Shown: piece by piece, positions 33,902-43,062 of the stretch | How positions within the stretch are numbered: position 1 is the first letter of the stretch | Layout of the letters: each line of letters begins with the position of its first letter | Assembly: GCA_001464375.1 (NCBI GenBank) | Contig: LNEW01000090.1 | Location: 1 to 58,120, forward strand | Source: Rhodospirillales bacterium Ga0074136 | GTDB lineage: Bacteria; Pseudomonadota; Alphaproteobacteria; Acetobacterales; Acetobacteraceae | DNA length: 58,120 nt | Reading direction: 5' to 3' | Made by a program: the position numbers and the translations under genes | Notes under the pieces: model-generated | The model's input: only the letters and a program-made list of their open reading frames with translations | The model's database searches: none | Told to the model about the DNA's origin: nothing

Positions 33902-34383
33902 CCGGCGATGCCCCAGCCGCGCGCGATGGCGACCTGGCCAAGCACGGCGTGCGCGGCCTCCGCCCCCTTGTTCATGTGGTCGTCGCGCGAACGGGCCTCC
34001 GCCTGCGCGAGCGAATCCACGGTCAGCAGCCCGAAGCCGATCGCCGCCGCGTGCTTCGTCGAGACGTCCATGACGCCGTGGCAGATGGCATCGCAGATGA
34101 AGGTGTAGTGGTCGGTCTCGCCCTGCACGACGCAGCCGAGCAGCAGGAAGCCATCCCAGCGGCGCGGGGATGTCAGGGCCATGGCCAGCGCGGCCGGCAG
34201 TTCATAGGCGCCGGCGACCTCGACGGTCTCGGTCACGGCCTGCACATCCGCCAGCACGCCCTGCGCACCGCGCAGCATCCCGTCCACCACGTCGCGGTAG
34301 TAGGGCGCGGCGATCACCAGGATGCGCGGCGGCGGCCCGGCGAGGCTTGCCGCGCCGCGCTCGGGGGAATCGAGGGTGCTCAA
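33898..34383 (-). CDS. ribH: 6,7-dimethyl-8-ribityllumazine synthase
   Basis: 161 residues read from TTG, which overlaps the ribBX stop as TTGA with no visible ribosome site, so translation is probably coupled. ILVIAAPYYRDVVDGMLRGA, VEVAGAYELPAALAMAL, LGCVVQGETDHYTFICDAIC and HGVMDVSTKHAAAIGFGLLT are the lumazine synthase blocks. It joins the dihydroxybutanone phosphate from RibB with the pyrimidine from RibD. Confidence 0.94.
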   Translation of the reverse strand: MSTLDSPERGAASLAGPPPRILVIAAPYYRDVVDGMLRGAQGVLADVQAVTETVEVAGAYELPAALAMALTSPRRWDGFLLLGCVVQGETDHYTFICDAICHGVMDVSTKHAAAIGFGLLTVDSLAQAEARSRDDHMNKGAEAAHAVLGQVAIARGWGIAG

Positions 34384-35513
34384 GAGGCAGGGTCCGATGC
34401 GATGGGGCGTGTCTCGACATCCTCGAGCCCATAGCCTTCGAGGCCGACGATCGGGCGGGGATGGTTGGACAGCCGGATGATGCGGGTCAGTCCCAGGTCG
34501 GCCAGGATCTGTGCGCCGATGCCGTAGTCGCGCAGTTCGGGCGCGACGGTGCGGCCGCGACCCCGGCGGATCTGGTCGGACAGGCCATCGGCGCGTCCAT
34601 CGCGCAGCAGCACCACCACGCCGCGGCCCGCTGCGGCGATCATGCGCATCGCGCCGTGCAGTTCGCCGAGCGTGCGCCCGGCCACCAGGTCGTTCAGCAG
34701 GGAGGCGGCGTGCATGCGCACCAGCACGGGCTCCTCGCCCGAGATGTCGCCCTTGACCAGCGCGAGATGCTCGCCGGGCGTCACGGTGCTGGCATAGACC
34801 ACGGCGCGCCAGTCGCCGCCGATCGCCTGCGGCAGCGTGCTGTCCTCGACGCGCTGCACCAGGCGTTCGGTGCGGCGGCGATGGCCGATCAGGTCGGCGA
34901 TGGTGCCGAGCTTCAGGCCGTGATGCTGCGCGAAGGCCACCAGGTCGGGCATGCGCGCCATGGTGCCGTCGTCGTTCATGATCTCGCAGATCACGCCCGA
35001 CGGGTTCAGCCCCGCCATGCGCGCGAAATCCACCGCCGCCTCGGTATGGCCGGCGCGCACCAGCGTGCCGCCCTCGCGCGCCACCAGGGGAAACACATGG
35101 CCGGGGGTGACGATGTGCTCGCGCCCGAGTTCCGGATTGATCGCGACCGCCACGGTGCGCGAGCGGTCGGCCGCCGAGATGCCGGTGGTGACGCCGTCGC
35201 GCGCCTCGATGCTGACCGTGAAGGCGGTCTGGTGGCGCGTGCCGTTGGACTGCGCCATCAGCGGCAGGCCGAGCTGGTCGACGCGGCTGCGCGTCATGGC
35301 CAGGCAGATCAGCCCGCGGGCGAAGCGCGCCATGAAGTTGATGGCGTCGGGTGTCGCGAACTGAGCGGGGATGACCAGGTCGCCCTCGTTCTCGCGGTCC
35401 TCGTCATCGACCAGGATGAACATGCGCCCGCGCCGCGCTTCCTCGAGCAGTTCCTCGGTGGGGGAGAGGAATTCGGAAAACGACGTGCGAACGGTCTCGG
35501 TGGTCGCGCTCAA
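34380..35513 (-). CDS. ribB: RibBX: 3,4-dihydroxy-2-butanone-4-phosphate synthase with degenerate GTP cyclohydrolase II-like domain
   Basis: 377 residues from TTG (only start possible: an in-frame stop lies two codons upstream; GGGAG is 8 bases before). Residues 15-210 are a complete RibB domain: VDDEDRENEGDLVIPAQFAT, SVEAR-like SIEARDGVTTGISAADRS, TPGHVFPLVAREGGTLVRAG, HTEAAVDFARMAGL and GVICEIMNDDGTMARMPDL. Residues 215-377 align with GTP cyclohydrolase II (VLVRMHAASLLNDLV region) but contain no cysteine, so the catalytic zinc site is lost. This is the RibBX type known from other proteobacteria. A separate ribA must supply cyclohydrolase II. Confidence 0.93.
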   Translation of the reverse strand: MSATTETVRTSFSEFLSPTEELLEEARRGRMFILVDDEDRENEGDLVIPAQFATPDAINFMARFARGLICLAMTRSRVDQLGLPLMAQSNGTRHQTAFTVSIEARDGVTTGISAADRSRTVAVAINPELGREHIVTPGHVFPLVAREGGTLVRAGHTEAAVDFARMAGLNPSGVICEIMNDDGTMARMPDLVAFAQHHGLKLGTIADLIGHRRRTERLVQRVEDSTLPQAIGGDWRAVVYASTVTPGEHLALVKGDISGEEPVLVRMHAASLLNDLVAGRTLGELHGAMRMIAAAGRGVVVLLRDGRADGLSDQIRRGRGRTVAPELRDYGIGAQILADLGLTRIIRLSNHPRPIVGLEGYGLEDVETRPIASDPAS

Positions 35514-36121
35514 CGCTCATACTCCCGGAGCCGCGCGACGTAGCGCGCCATCATGTCGACCTCGATGTTGACCTTGTCGCCGGGCTGCAGCGTGCCGAAG
35601 GTGGTGACCGAGGCGGTATGGGGGATGATGTTGACCCCGAAGACGTCCCCGTCAACCTCGTTGACCGTCAGCGACACGCCGTCGATGGCGACCGAGCCCT
35701 TGGGCGCGATGAAGGGCGCGATGGCGCGCGGCACGCGGAAGCGCCAGCGCACGGAGGCGTTCTCGGGCGTCGCGGACACCACCTCCGCCAGCCCGTCCAC
35801 GTGGCCAGCGACCAGATGCCCACCGAGTTCGTCGCCTACCCGGAGCGACCGTTCGAGATTGATCCGTGCTCCCTGCCTCCATGTCCCGGCCGTGGTCTTG
35901 GCCACCGTCTCGGCCGAGCAGTCCACGTTGAAGGCATCGGCCGCGAGGTGCACCACCGTGAGGCATACACCCGAACAGGCGATCGAGGCGCCGAGCACGG
36001 CCGGGGTCGGCTGCGTCAGGAAATCCGGCGCGGTGCCGATCACCAGGCGCAGATCGTGGCCTCCGCCGATCGGCTGGATGTCGCGCACGCTGCCGAGCGC
36101 CGTCACGATCCCGGTGAACAT
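35510..36121 (-). CDS. ribE: riboflavin synthase (alpha subunit type)
   Basis: 203 residues. MFTGIVTALGSVRDIQPIGG is the family start. Two lumazine-barrel repeats are seen: GASIACSGVCLTVVHLAADA with NVDCSAETV in the first, and GSVAIDGVSLTVNEVDGDVF with VNIIPHTASVTTFGTLQPGD in the second. GGHLVAGHVDGLAEVV links them. It dismutates two lumazines into riboflavin. The start overlaps the ribD stop (TGATG), and the stop overlaps the ribBX TTG. Confidence 0.96.
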   Translation of the reverse strand: MFTGIVTALGSVRDIQPIGGGHDLRLVIGTAPDFLTQPTPAVLGASIACSGVCLTVVHLAADAFNVDCSAETVAKTTAGTWRQGARINLERSLRVGDELGGHLVAGHVDGLAEVVSATPENASVRWRFRVPRAIAPFIAPKGSVAIDGVSLTVNEVDGDVFGVNIIPHTASVTTFGTLQPGDKVNIEVDMMARYVARLREYER

Positions 36122-37230
36122 CAGGGCACCTCCTCGATGCGCTCGAATTCGGTCAGCACGTCGTCGCCGAGGGGCCTGACCGCCACCCTCCGGAAGCGTG
36201 GCATGGCGACGAGTGCGGCAAGGCGCAAGCCCTCGGCCGCCGGCCAGCCCTCCGCACCCATCACGCCGGGGGCGTGGAACCAGGCGAGGCGGTCGACCAG
36301 CCCCGCACGCAACAGGGCTGCGGCGAGGCCGGCACCGCCCTCGGCCAGCACGCGGGTGACGCCGCGCCGCGCCAAGGCGCCGAGCAGCGCGTGCAGGTCG
36401 AGGCCAGCCTGTTCGGCCGCCGGCACGGTCTGCACCGCGACGCCGGCGGCGATGAACGGTGCGAGGGCGGCCGGCGGGTGGCCGGGGGCGGTGATGATGC
36501 AGGACGGCGCGGCGGTGGCCGTGGCGACCAGCCGCGCGCCGGGCGGCGTGCGCAGGCGGGCATCGGCCACCACGCGCAGGATCGGCACGCGCTCCATGCC
36601 CGGGATGCGACAGGTCAGGTCGGGGTCGTCCGCCAGCACCGTGCCGGAGCCGACCAGCACGGCATCGTGGCGGGCACGGAGCGCGTGGACTTCTCGCCGT
36701 GCCGTGGGGCCGGTGATCCAGCGGGATTCGCCGCTGGCGGTGGCGATGCGGCCATCCAGCGTGCTGGCGAGCTTCAGCGTGACGATGGGCAGCCCGGCCT
36801 CGATCCGGCGGAAGAAGCCGGCGTTGAGCGCGCGGGCCTCGGCCGCGAGCAGGCCTTCCTCGACCAGGATGCCGGCTGCGCGCAGCCGTTCCAGGCCGCG
36901 GCCATTCACCCGCGGGTCGGGGTCGCGCATGGCCATCACCACGCGCGCCACGCCGGCGGCTTCCAGCGCATCGCAGCAGGGCGGCGTGCGGCCGTGGTGG
37001 GAGCAGGGTTCGAGGGTGACGTAGGCCGTCGCACCGCGGGCCTTGGCACCGGCGCGCCGGATTGCCTCGGTCTCGGCATGGGGGCGGCCGCCGGGCTGGG
37101 TCCAGCCGCGGCCGATGACCTGGCCATGGCGCACCAGCACGCAGCCCACGGCTGGGTTCGGCCAGGCATTGCCGAGGCCCCGGCGGGCCAGGGCCAGGGC
37201 GGCGCGCATGTGGTGGAGGTCGTCGGACAT
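36121..37230 (-). CDS. ribD: bifunctional diaminohydroxyphosphoribosylaminopyrimidine deaminase / reductase
   Basis: 369 residues. The N-terminal deaminase has NPAVGCVLVRHGQVIGRG, the zinc motif GGRPHAETEAIRRAG and TLEPCSHHGRTPPCCDAL. The C-terminal reductase from about residue 150 has VTLKLASTLDGRIATASGES, RWITGPTARREVHALRARHD, AVLVGSGTVLADDPDLTCR and VLAEGGAGLAAALLRAGLVD. It makes two consecutive steps of pyrimidine formation in riboflavin synthesis. No FMN riboswitch is visible in the 49-base gap upstream; the gene is probably read through from rpiB-glyA-nrdR. Confidence 0.96.
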   Translation of the reverse strand: MSDDLHHMRAALALARRGLGNAWPNPAVGCVLVRHGQVIGRGWTQPGGRPHAETEAIRRAGAKARGATAYVTLEPCSHHGRTPPCCDALEAAGVARVVMAMRDPDPRVNGRGLERLRAAGILVEEGLLAAEARALNAGFFRRIEAGLPIVTLKLASTLDGRIATASGESRWITGPTARREVHALRARHDAVLVGSGTVLADDPDLTCRIPGMERVPILRVVADARLRTPPGARLVATATAAPSCIITAPGHPPAALAPFIAAGVAVQTVPAAEQAGLDLHALLGALARRGVTRVLAEGGAGLAAALLRAGLVDRLAWFHAPGVMGAEGWPAAEGLRLAALVAMPRFRRVAVRPLGDDVLTEFERIEEVP

Positions 37231-37279
37231 CGGGGCCGCGGTTTGTCACCCTTCCGCGCGCAGCGGGCAAGCGGCCGGG

Positions 37280-37948
37280 TCAGCGAATCACGTGCGCCAA
37301 CTGCAGCAGGGAGAGGAAGGTGCCGGCCACGTAGGTCATGGCGGCCGCCCGCAACACCCGCGTTGCCGCCGCGAGGTCGCGTTCGGCCAGGTAGCCGCCG
37401 GCCCTCAGCGCCGGCAATGCGCGGGCAAAACTGGCATCGAATTCGAGCGGCAGCGTGACCAGCTGCAGCCCGACCGAGAGCCCGAACACCGCCAGCGCCA
37501 GCACCATCGAGGGCAGCACCAGGTGCCCCGCCCCCGCCACGGCGCCCATCAGCGGCAGCACCGTGAAAAGCACGACGGCGACCATGCGCATGGGTGCGAC
37601 GATGCGTGCGAGGGCGAGACGCAGGTTGAACAGCCGGGCGCCGTCGCGATGCTGGACAGCGTGCGCCACCTCATGCGCCGCGACCGCCACGGCGGTGACC
37701 GACCGGCCATCGAGATGTTCGGGCGCCAGCCGCACCGCGAGCGCGCCCGGATCGTAGTGGTCGCCCTGGTCGGTCGGCTCCACGTCGACATGGGGCAGCC
37801 CGGCCTCGTCCAGCAGATGGCGGGCGAGTTCGCCGCCGGTGCCGGGCAGATCCGGCCGCTCGTCGCCATGCCGGGCCATCGCCCATTTCACATAGGCCAT
37901 GGGGCCGAAGACCAGCAGCAGCAGGAACACGCCACCGGCGATGATCAT
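37280..37948 (-). CDS. YugP-type neutral zinc metallopeptidase, membrane protein
   Basis: 222 residues. An N-terminal helix (IIAGGVFLLLLVFGPMAYV) is followed by LLDEAGLPHVDVEPTDQGDH, YDPGALAVRLAPEHL, then the zinc motif VAVAAHEVAHAVQHRDGARL (HEVAH) and two more membrane helices. FDASFARALPALRAGGYLAE with the family-conserved E-F-D-A-S segment supports the YugP assignment. Targets are unknown. It lies 11 bases after nrdR and 49 before ribD, so it is part of the operon although its role is unrelated. Confidence 0.9.
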   Translation of the reverse strand: MIIAGGVFLLLLVFGPMAYVKWAMARHGDERPDLPGTGGELARHLLDEAGLPHVDVEPTDQGDHYDPGALAVRLAPEHLDGRSVTAVAVAAHEVAHAVQHRDGARLFNLRLALARIVAPMRMVAVVLFTVLPLMGAVAGAGHLVLPSMVLALAVFGLSVGLQLVTLPLEFDASFARALPALRAGGYLAERDLAAATRVLRAAAMTYVAGTFLSLLQLAHVIR

Positions 37949-37959
37949 GCGCGGCGCCG

Positions 37960-38415
37960 TCAGTCCTTCTGGCCGAGTTCGCCGAGGAACGCCTGGAAGT
38001 CCTTCGCCTCGCTGAAATTGCGATAGACGCTGGCGAAGCGGACATAGGCGACCTGGTCGAGCTCCCGCAGCGATTCCATCAGCAATTCGCCGATCTTGCG
38101 GGACGGGATCTCGGTCTCGCCCTCGGTTTCCAGGCGGCGCTGGATGGAATTGACCAGGCGTTCGATGCGGTCCTCGTCGACCGGGCGCTTGCGCAGCGCG
38201 ACGCGCACGGAGCGCGCCAGCTTCTCGCGGTCGAAGGGTACGCGGCGGCCATCGGTCTTGAGCACCGTGATCTCGCGCAGCTGCACGCGTTCGAAGGTGG
38301 TGAAGCGCGCCCCGCAGGACGGGCAGGCGCGGCGCCGGCGGATGGCGGCGCTGTCCTCGGCGGGACGGCTGTCCTTCACCTGGGTGTCCTCGGAACCGCA
38401 GAAGGGGCACTTCAC
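37960..38415 (-). CDS. nrdR: transcriptional repressor NrdR
   Basis: 151 residues from GTG, where the zinc ribbon starts ([18 protein letters not shown], then [20 protein letters not shown]; Cys 3, 6, 31, 34). The ATP-cone domain follows: [40 protein letters not shown] and [20 protein letters not shown]. It represses ribonucleotide reductase genes in response to dATP/ATP. Placed 10 bases after glyA, as in many alphaproteobacteria. Confidence 0.96.
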   Translation of the reverse strand: MKCPFCGSEDTQVKDSRPAEDSAAIRRRRACPSCGARFTTFERVQLREITVLKTDGRRVPFDREKLARSVRVALRKRPVDEDRIERLVNSIQRRLETEGETEIPSRKIGELLMESLRELDQVAYVRFASVYRNFSEAKDFQAFLGELGQKD

Positions 38416-38425
38416 CGGGCGGGCC

Positions 38426-39766
38426 TCAGGCCGGGTAGACGGGGAAGCGGCGGCAGAGTTCGAGCACCTTGGCAGCCACCGCGGCTTCGACCGCCGTGTT
38501 CGCGCCATCGGCGTTGGCGGCGGCGGCACCGTCCAGCACTTCGCCGATCAGGCGGCCGACCTCGCGGAATTCGGCCGTGCCGAAGCCGCGCGTGGTGCCG
38601 GCGGGGGTGCCCAGGCGCACGCCGGAGGTCACCATGGGCTTCTCGGGGTCGAACGGGATGGCGTTCTTGTTGCAGGTCAGGTGGGCGCGGTTGAGCGCGG
38701 CCTCGGCGATCTTGCCGTTGAGCTTCTTGGGGCGCAGGTCGACCAGCAGCAGGTGGTTGTCGGTGCCGCCGGTCACCAGGTCGACGCCCTGGGCCTTCAG
38801 TTCCTCGGCCAGCGCCCGCGCGTTTGCCACCACGGCGGCGGCGTAGGCGCGGAAGTCGGGGCGCAGGGCTTCGGCGAAGGCCACCGCCTTGGCGGCGATG
38901 ACGTGCATCAGCGGGCCGCCCTGCAGGCCGGGGAAGACCGCGGAGTTGAACTTCTTGGCCAGCGCCTCGTCATTCGTGAGGATCATCCCCCCCCGCGGGC
39001 CGCGCAGCGTCTTGTGGGTGGTGGTGGTCACCACATGCGCATGCGGGAACGGCGAAGGATGCGCCCCACCGGCCACCAGCCCGGCGAAATGCGCCATGTC
39101 GACCATGAAGATCGCGCCCACTTCGTCCGCGATGGCGCGGAAGCCGGCGAAGTCCCAGGTGCGGGCATAGGCGGAGCCGCCGGCGATGATGACCTTGGGC
39201 TTCGATTCGCGGGCGATGCGCGCGACCTCGGCCATGTCGATGCGCTGGTCCTCGCGGCGCACGGTATAGGGCACCGGCTTGAACCACTTGCCGGACTGGT
39301 TGGCCGGCGAGCCGTGCGTCAGATGCCCGCCGGCGGCGAGATCCAGGCCCATGAAGGTGTCGCCGGGCTGCAGCAGCGCGAGGAAGACCGCCTGGTTGGC
39401 CTGCGCGCCGGAATGCGGCTGCACGTTGGCGAAGCCGCAGCCAAACAGCTGGCAGGCGCGTTCGATCGCCAGGCGCTCGGCGATGTCGACGGCCTCGCAG
39501 CCGCCGTAGTAGCGGCGGCCGGGGTAGCCCTCGGCGTATTTGTTGGTGAGCACGCTGCCCTGGGCTTCGAGCACGGCGCGCGAGACGATGTTCTCGCTGG
39601 CGATGAGCTCGATGCCGTCCTGCTGGCGGGCGAGTTCCTGGGCGACCGAGGCGGCGATGGCGGGGTCGGCGTCGGCCAGGGAGGCGCCGAAGAAGCTGGC
39701 GGCGGGTGGGGCGGCGCCGGTGGCGCCGTCGGGGGAGCGGAGGGGGGCGGGGGCGGGGCGCGTCAT
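38426..39766 (-). CDS. glyA: serine hydroxymethyltransferase
   Basis: 446 residues. [60 protein letters not shown] and [20 protein letters not shown] are SHMT signatures; [20 protein letters not shown] holds the PLP lysine. The first 25 residues are an Ala/Pro-rich extension. It interconverts serine and glycine and feeds one-carbon units to folate. ATG overlaps the rpiB stop. Confidence 0.97.
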   Translation of the reverse strand: MTRPAPAPLRSPDGATGAAPPAASFFGASLADADPAIAASVAQELARQQDGIELIASENIVSRAVLEAQGSVLTNKYAEGYPGRRYYGGCEAVDIAERLAIERACQLFGCGFANVQPHSGAQANQAVFLALLQPGDTFMGLDLAAGGHLTHGSPANQSGKWFKPVPYTVRREDQRIDMAEVARIARESKPKVIIAGGSAYARTWDFAGFRAIADEVGAIFMVDMAHFAGLVAGGAHPSPFPHAHVVTTTTHKTLRGPRGGMILTNDEALAKKFNSAVFPGLQGGPLMHVIAAKAVAFAEALRPDFRAYAAAVVANARALAEELKAQGVDLVTGGTDNHLLLVDLRPKKLNGKIAEAALNRAHLTCNKNAIPFDPEKPMVTSGVRLGTPAGTTRGFGTAEFREVGRLIGEVLDGAAAANADGANTAVEAAVAAKVLELCRRFPVYPA

Positions 39767-40212
39767 GCCGTCGGTTTTGCGCCGGGGGGGCTCAGCTTGT
39801 CCACCCGGCGTTGATGGCGTCCGCCCTCGAAGGGGGTGGCGAGGAAGGTGCGCAGGGCGTCGAGGGCGGTCTCGACGCCGATGGTGCGGGCGCCGAAGCA
39901 GGCGATGTTGGCGTCGTTGTGGGCGCGGGTGAGGCGGGCCTCGGTCGAATCGTGCAGGACGGCGGCGCGGATGCCGGGGTGGCGGTTGGCGGCGATGGCC
40001 ATGCCGATGCCGGAACCGCAGACGAGGATGCCGAAGGGGGCTTGCCCGGAGGCGATGGCCCGCGCCACCTTGGCGGCGTAGTCGGGGTAGTCGACGGACT
40101 CGGGGCCGTGGGTGCCGAGGTCGAGGATGGTGTGGCCTTCCGCTTCGAGGGCCGCCTTGAGGGCGAGCTTGAGGGGGAGGCCGGCGTGGTCGGAGGCGAG
40201 AGCAAACATCAT
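39763..40212 (-). CDS. rpiB: ribose-5-phosphate isomerase B
   Basis: 149 residues from the first of two adjacent ATG codons; an ATG at 40236 in frame would lie inside the predicted promoter. [60 protein letters not shown] and [20 protein letters not shown] are the RpiB blocks with the catalytic Cys in V-C-G-S-G. First gene of the glyA-nrdR-rib run. Sequence composition changes sharply to AT-rich directly upstream of its start. Confidence 0.94.
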   Translation of the reverse strand: MMFALASDHAGLPLKLALKAALEAEGHTILDLGTHGPESVDYPDYAAKVARAIASGQAPFGILVCGSGIGMAIAANRHPGIRAAVLHDSTEARLTRAHNDANIACFGARTIGVETALDALRTFLATPFEGGRHQRRVDKLSPPGAKPTA

Positions 40213-40231
40213 CAGGAGATATTCCATACAT

Positions 40232-40260
40232 TTCATAAATTCGGCAAATCAAAAATTCAA
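40232..40260 (-). promoter_or_regulatory. candidate sigma-70 promoter driving rpiB-glyA-nrdR-rib
   Basis: On the minus strand TTGAAT (40260-40255), a 17-base spacer and TATGAA (40237-40232) give a reasonable promoter that would start about 13-16 bases before the rpiB ATG. It lies entirely in AT-rich DNA that belongs to the neighbouring glycan island rather than to the operon. Confidence 0.45.
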
Positions 40261-40300
40261 AAAAGTTCCGGATTTCAACAACATTACTGGCATAAATAAC

Positions 40301-41392
40301 GTGCTCAATCAAGAAAATGCCGATGACTCAGATATCGCTTTTCATCTGGGCTCGAATACGCCGGCGACGTTTTCTAGGCAGCTTGTAATTGATGATTTCA
40401 TCAATACTCCTAAGCAGTCAATAATATTAGTTCGATGGGACTGCAATGTTGTTGTTTGGCGTCCAAACGAAGAAACATCGCCAGCATCGTTATCCATCGA
40501 CGATGCAATTAAAGACGAAAAACGACTACTTGGTGCGCGAGTGAAAAATTTCTTACACTATTATTCAAGTAATTTTAATCCAACTGGAACTTGGTTGATT
40601 TACCTTGAGGATAACTCATATCAAGACTGGGCGGCGCGCTTCCAAGAAAGCCATTTTCCGCACGTCATTCAACATCACCGGCGCAAAGGAAACTCTAACT
40701 GTATATTCCCGCTTCCTAACTACCAAATCTTTCCCTCCAGGAACATCCCTGACATATCTTCTGCCAGGAGCTTCAAGGATCGGAAACCAAAAGTTTTCTG
40801 GCGCGGGACTCTGACAGGATCACGCCGCAGCGATGACGGAAGCGTCGTAACGACCCGGTCGATATGGCGGTCTAACCTCACTGCGGACGAAAAATTCAGC
40901 GCGCTATCTTCATTTCCGCGCGTCAAGCTATGCTTTGACGCTAAGGGCTACGCCTCGTTTGATATAGGCTTACACTTGGGCGAGAATAGCGGAGATATAT
41001 TGTCTAATGTTCCTCACGTTTCTGAATTTATTAAGGAATTCCAGGCACCAATCGAACAGAGTAGATATCGGTACCTACTGTGCCTGGATGGATTTGACTG
41101 GCCATCAAATTTTTATTGGGCTCTGCTCTCTGGCTCTGTTGTATTTCGCGAGATTTCGGAGTGGCAGACCTACGGCGATAATCACTTTCAGCCCTGGGTC
41201 CATTATGTTCCAGTCGAACCATCCGTTAATGACATCGCATCAAAGCTTCATTGGTGCGAAAGTAACATCGACGCCTCCGCAGAAATCGCAAAGAATGCGA
41301 CCCTATCTGCCCGCGCCTTTTTTGATTTGAGTGTGCAAAAAAGAAGGATAGAGCATATAATCAAGAATTATGAGAATATTTTTATCGATTAG
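40301..41392 (+). CDS. GT90/CAP10-like glycosyltransferase, possibly 5-prime truncated
   Basis: 363 residues if it starts at GTG 40301, which has no good ribosome site. The same frame is open and protein-like further upstream ([20 protein letters not shown]), so the true N-terminus may have been lost at the junction with rpiB. The block [20 protein letters not shown], followed by [28 protein letters not shown] and [20 protein letters not shown] (then S-G-S-V-V), is typical of the family of CAP10-like and LPS xylosyl/glucosyltransferases. AT-rich codon use differs strongly from the flanks. Likely acts on a surface glycan. The 3-prime end overlaps the FkbM gene by 11 bases. Confidence 0.75.
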   Translation: MLNQENADDSDIAFHLGSNTPATFSRQLVIDDFINTPKQSIILVRWDCNVVVWRPNEETSPASLSIDDAIKDEKRLLGARVKNFLHYYSSNFNPTGTWLIYLEDNSYQDWAARFQESHFPHVIQHHRRKGNSNCIFPLPNYQIFPSRNIPDISSARSFKDRKPKVFWRGTLTGSRRSDDGSVVTTRSIWRSNLTADEKFSALSSFPRVKLCFDAKGYASFDIGLHLGENSGDILSNVPHVSEFIKEFQAPIEQSRYRYLLCLDGFDWPSNFYWALLSGSVVFREISEWQTYGDNHFQPWVHYVPVEPSVNDIASKLHWCESNIDASAEIAKNATLSARAFFDLSVQKRRIEHIIKNYENIFID

Positions 41393-42119
41393 TAATAGCG
41401 CGCCAGTCAATTGAAAAAAGATTTTCGCCTACAATGAGTAAGTCGCGCTGAGTTTTGTTATGCGCACTCAAGAACCCTTGGCACGATGCAGAACCAGGTA
41501 ACATCCAATCGTGTATCTCTAGACAGATCACCGGGAACTCGCGAAACCAAGTCGTCTCACCAGAAAAGACATCAATTTCCCCACCCTCGATATCGATCTT
41601 GAGCATGAACGGAACAACCTCCTCCCCCACCGCCTTCCCACGATCCAGAAGGTCATCGACCGTAAGCGAAGGAACAAGGTCCCCCGATTCATCAAGGCCT
41701 GGTTCTCTTGTCATGTAGCCCCAAGGCCCGCGACCTGGATCAACAAGACGTAGCCCGCGCCCATGAGACGCAAGTGCCGCCCTGAGTGGAACTACGCCCA
41801 CATTCTCTGAATTTGTGCAAAGCAAGTCAAAATTACCCTCGTCGGGCTCGACCGCCAGAATCACGCTTCCTGGGTATCTGATAGAAAAAAACACACTACT
41901 TGCGCCTATGTTAGCACCAGCATCTATGATCAGTGCTTTCCGATTTTTCTGCGTCAATCGATGAAAAAAATCAGCCACAGCAATGCGATGACGCTTTGGC
42001 AGGTCATACTGGAGACCGCGAAAAACCTGCCGCAACACACCTCGGTCGGCGAGATCATCGCGCCTGAAGAACCTAAGAGAGCTTCCCTCAAACTCCAATA
42101 TCTCTTCAATTTTTTCCAT
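41382..42119 (-). CDS. FkbM-family methyltransferase
   Basis: 245 residues. The SAM-binding motif ALIIDAGANIGASSVFFSIR, acidic strand SVILAVEPDEGNFDLLCTNS, VPSLTVDDLLDRG and MLKIDIEGGEIDVFSGETTW are the ordered FkbM blocks. Such enzymes O-methylate sugars in polysaccharides and lipids. The start overlaps the 3-prime end of the sulfotransferase gene by 14 bases, so both are in one transcript. AT-rich composition as in the rest of the island. Confidence 0.9.
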   Translation of the reverse strand: MEKIEEILEFEGSSLRFFRRDDLADRGVLRQVFRGLQYDLPKRHRIAVADFFHRLTQKNRKALIIDAGANIGASSVFFSIRYPGSVILAVEPDEGNFDLLCTNSENVGVVPLRAALASHGRGLRLVDPGRGPWGYMTREPGLDESGDLVPSLTVDDLLDRGKAVGEEVVPFMLKIDIEGGEIDVFSGETTWFREFPVICLEIHDWMLPGSASCQGFLSAHNKTQRDLLIVGENLFSIDWRAITNR

Positions 42120-42909
42120 TTATCACACCCCAGTCACTCAACTTTATCTGCAGTAGATCCTCGACTTCACCAAAATTACGAATTGCTTTTTGGTATTCCG
42201 GAGTTGTTTTCAAAACCTTTGGCGCCATTTGATCAACTTTTGTTCCCGAAATACTTTCCCAATTTTTCCAAGATTGACTATCCTTTGTCAACAGTTCATC
42301 GTAGTACATCTCAAGATGCTGAACACCCCTAAGCCACGCGGAAAATTGAGAAATGGTGGCAACGAGACGGTTTGTGTCTGCCTGAAGGCGTTGTCTTTCG
42401 ACGGAGATCTGAATTTCCTTTAAGCCCTCAGCTGACCAAGCTCGCCATACGCCGGTTTGATGCGCATAAAGTCCAGAGATTGTCGTTTCGGCAGGAAAAC
42501 GCCGTATCAAGTGTATAATCGGAATATCATTCGCAGCCGCGTAGCTGATTAATGTCGGCACGCTAAAGAAATCCCACCAACCAGCATTAAAGTTGTGTAC
42601 GTGCCCGTACTTCACATCACAAACAAAAATCTTACCCGGCGAAGCGACACCTTCGCATGTATCAAAAAAATGCGAAATCAACTCGTTAGTAGCGCTCACT
42701 GTCGGAACCCAATAACCGCTGCGACGCCCAATGAATTCATGGCGAATCTTGAAAAAATCAGTAGGACTTGGCTCCGCACGTCGGTCGGCCCCAGCATTCG
42801 CGGGCTCGCCGGGCGCGAACGCGACTCCCGACGAATTCAGGATAGATCGAAGGAGGTGCGTCCCGGATCGCTCGGCAGCCAGGAGAATTGCAGTTCTTTT
42901 TCCCGCCAT
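42106..42909 (-). CDS. Stf0-like sulfotransferase
   Basis: 267 residues from the ATG with AGGAG 7 bases upstream. TAILLAAERSGTHLLRSILN is a 5-prime-phosphosulfate loop (S/E-R-S-G-T-x-L-L-R-x-L). IPIIHLIRRFPAETTISGLY then AHQTGVWRAWSAEGL resembles the second PAPS region and the Q-T-G-x-W signature of Stf0, the family of trehalose 2-sulfotransferase. It would move sulfate from PAPS to a carbohydrate. It stands between FkbM and GT61 genes, so a sulfated, methylated surface sugar is plausible. No PAPS synthesis genes are in the window. Confidence 0.7.
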   Translation of the reverse strand: MAGKRTAILLAAERSGTHLLRSILNSSGVAFAPGEPANAGADRRAEPSPTDFFKIRHEFIGRRSGYWVPTVSATNELISHFFDTCEGVASPGKIFVCDVKYGHVHNFNAGWWDFFSVPTLISYAAANDIPIIHLIRRFPAETTISGLYAHQTGVWRAWSAEGLKEIQISVERQRLQADTNRLVATISQFSAWLRGVQHLEMYYDELLTKDSQSWKNWESISGTKVDQMAPKVLKTTPEYQKAIRNFGEVEDLLQIKLSDWGVINGKN

Positions 42910-43062
42910 GACTCGCTCCTGCAAACTGCCATCTCGCCTCCCGCCCCTGCCTGGGGACAAGCCACGCTAGTGCCGCCTCGCCGGAAGAGTGTTCACTAGC
43001 GAGACCACCTAGCCGCACCTTAGCTGCAACCAAGCGCCCGCCGCCCGCTTAGGCTCTATGGA

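Noticed and set aside
37231..37279. Possible FMN riboswitch before ribD
   Set aside because: The gap is only 49 bases and shows none of the conserved RFN-element boxes.
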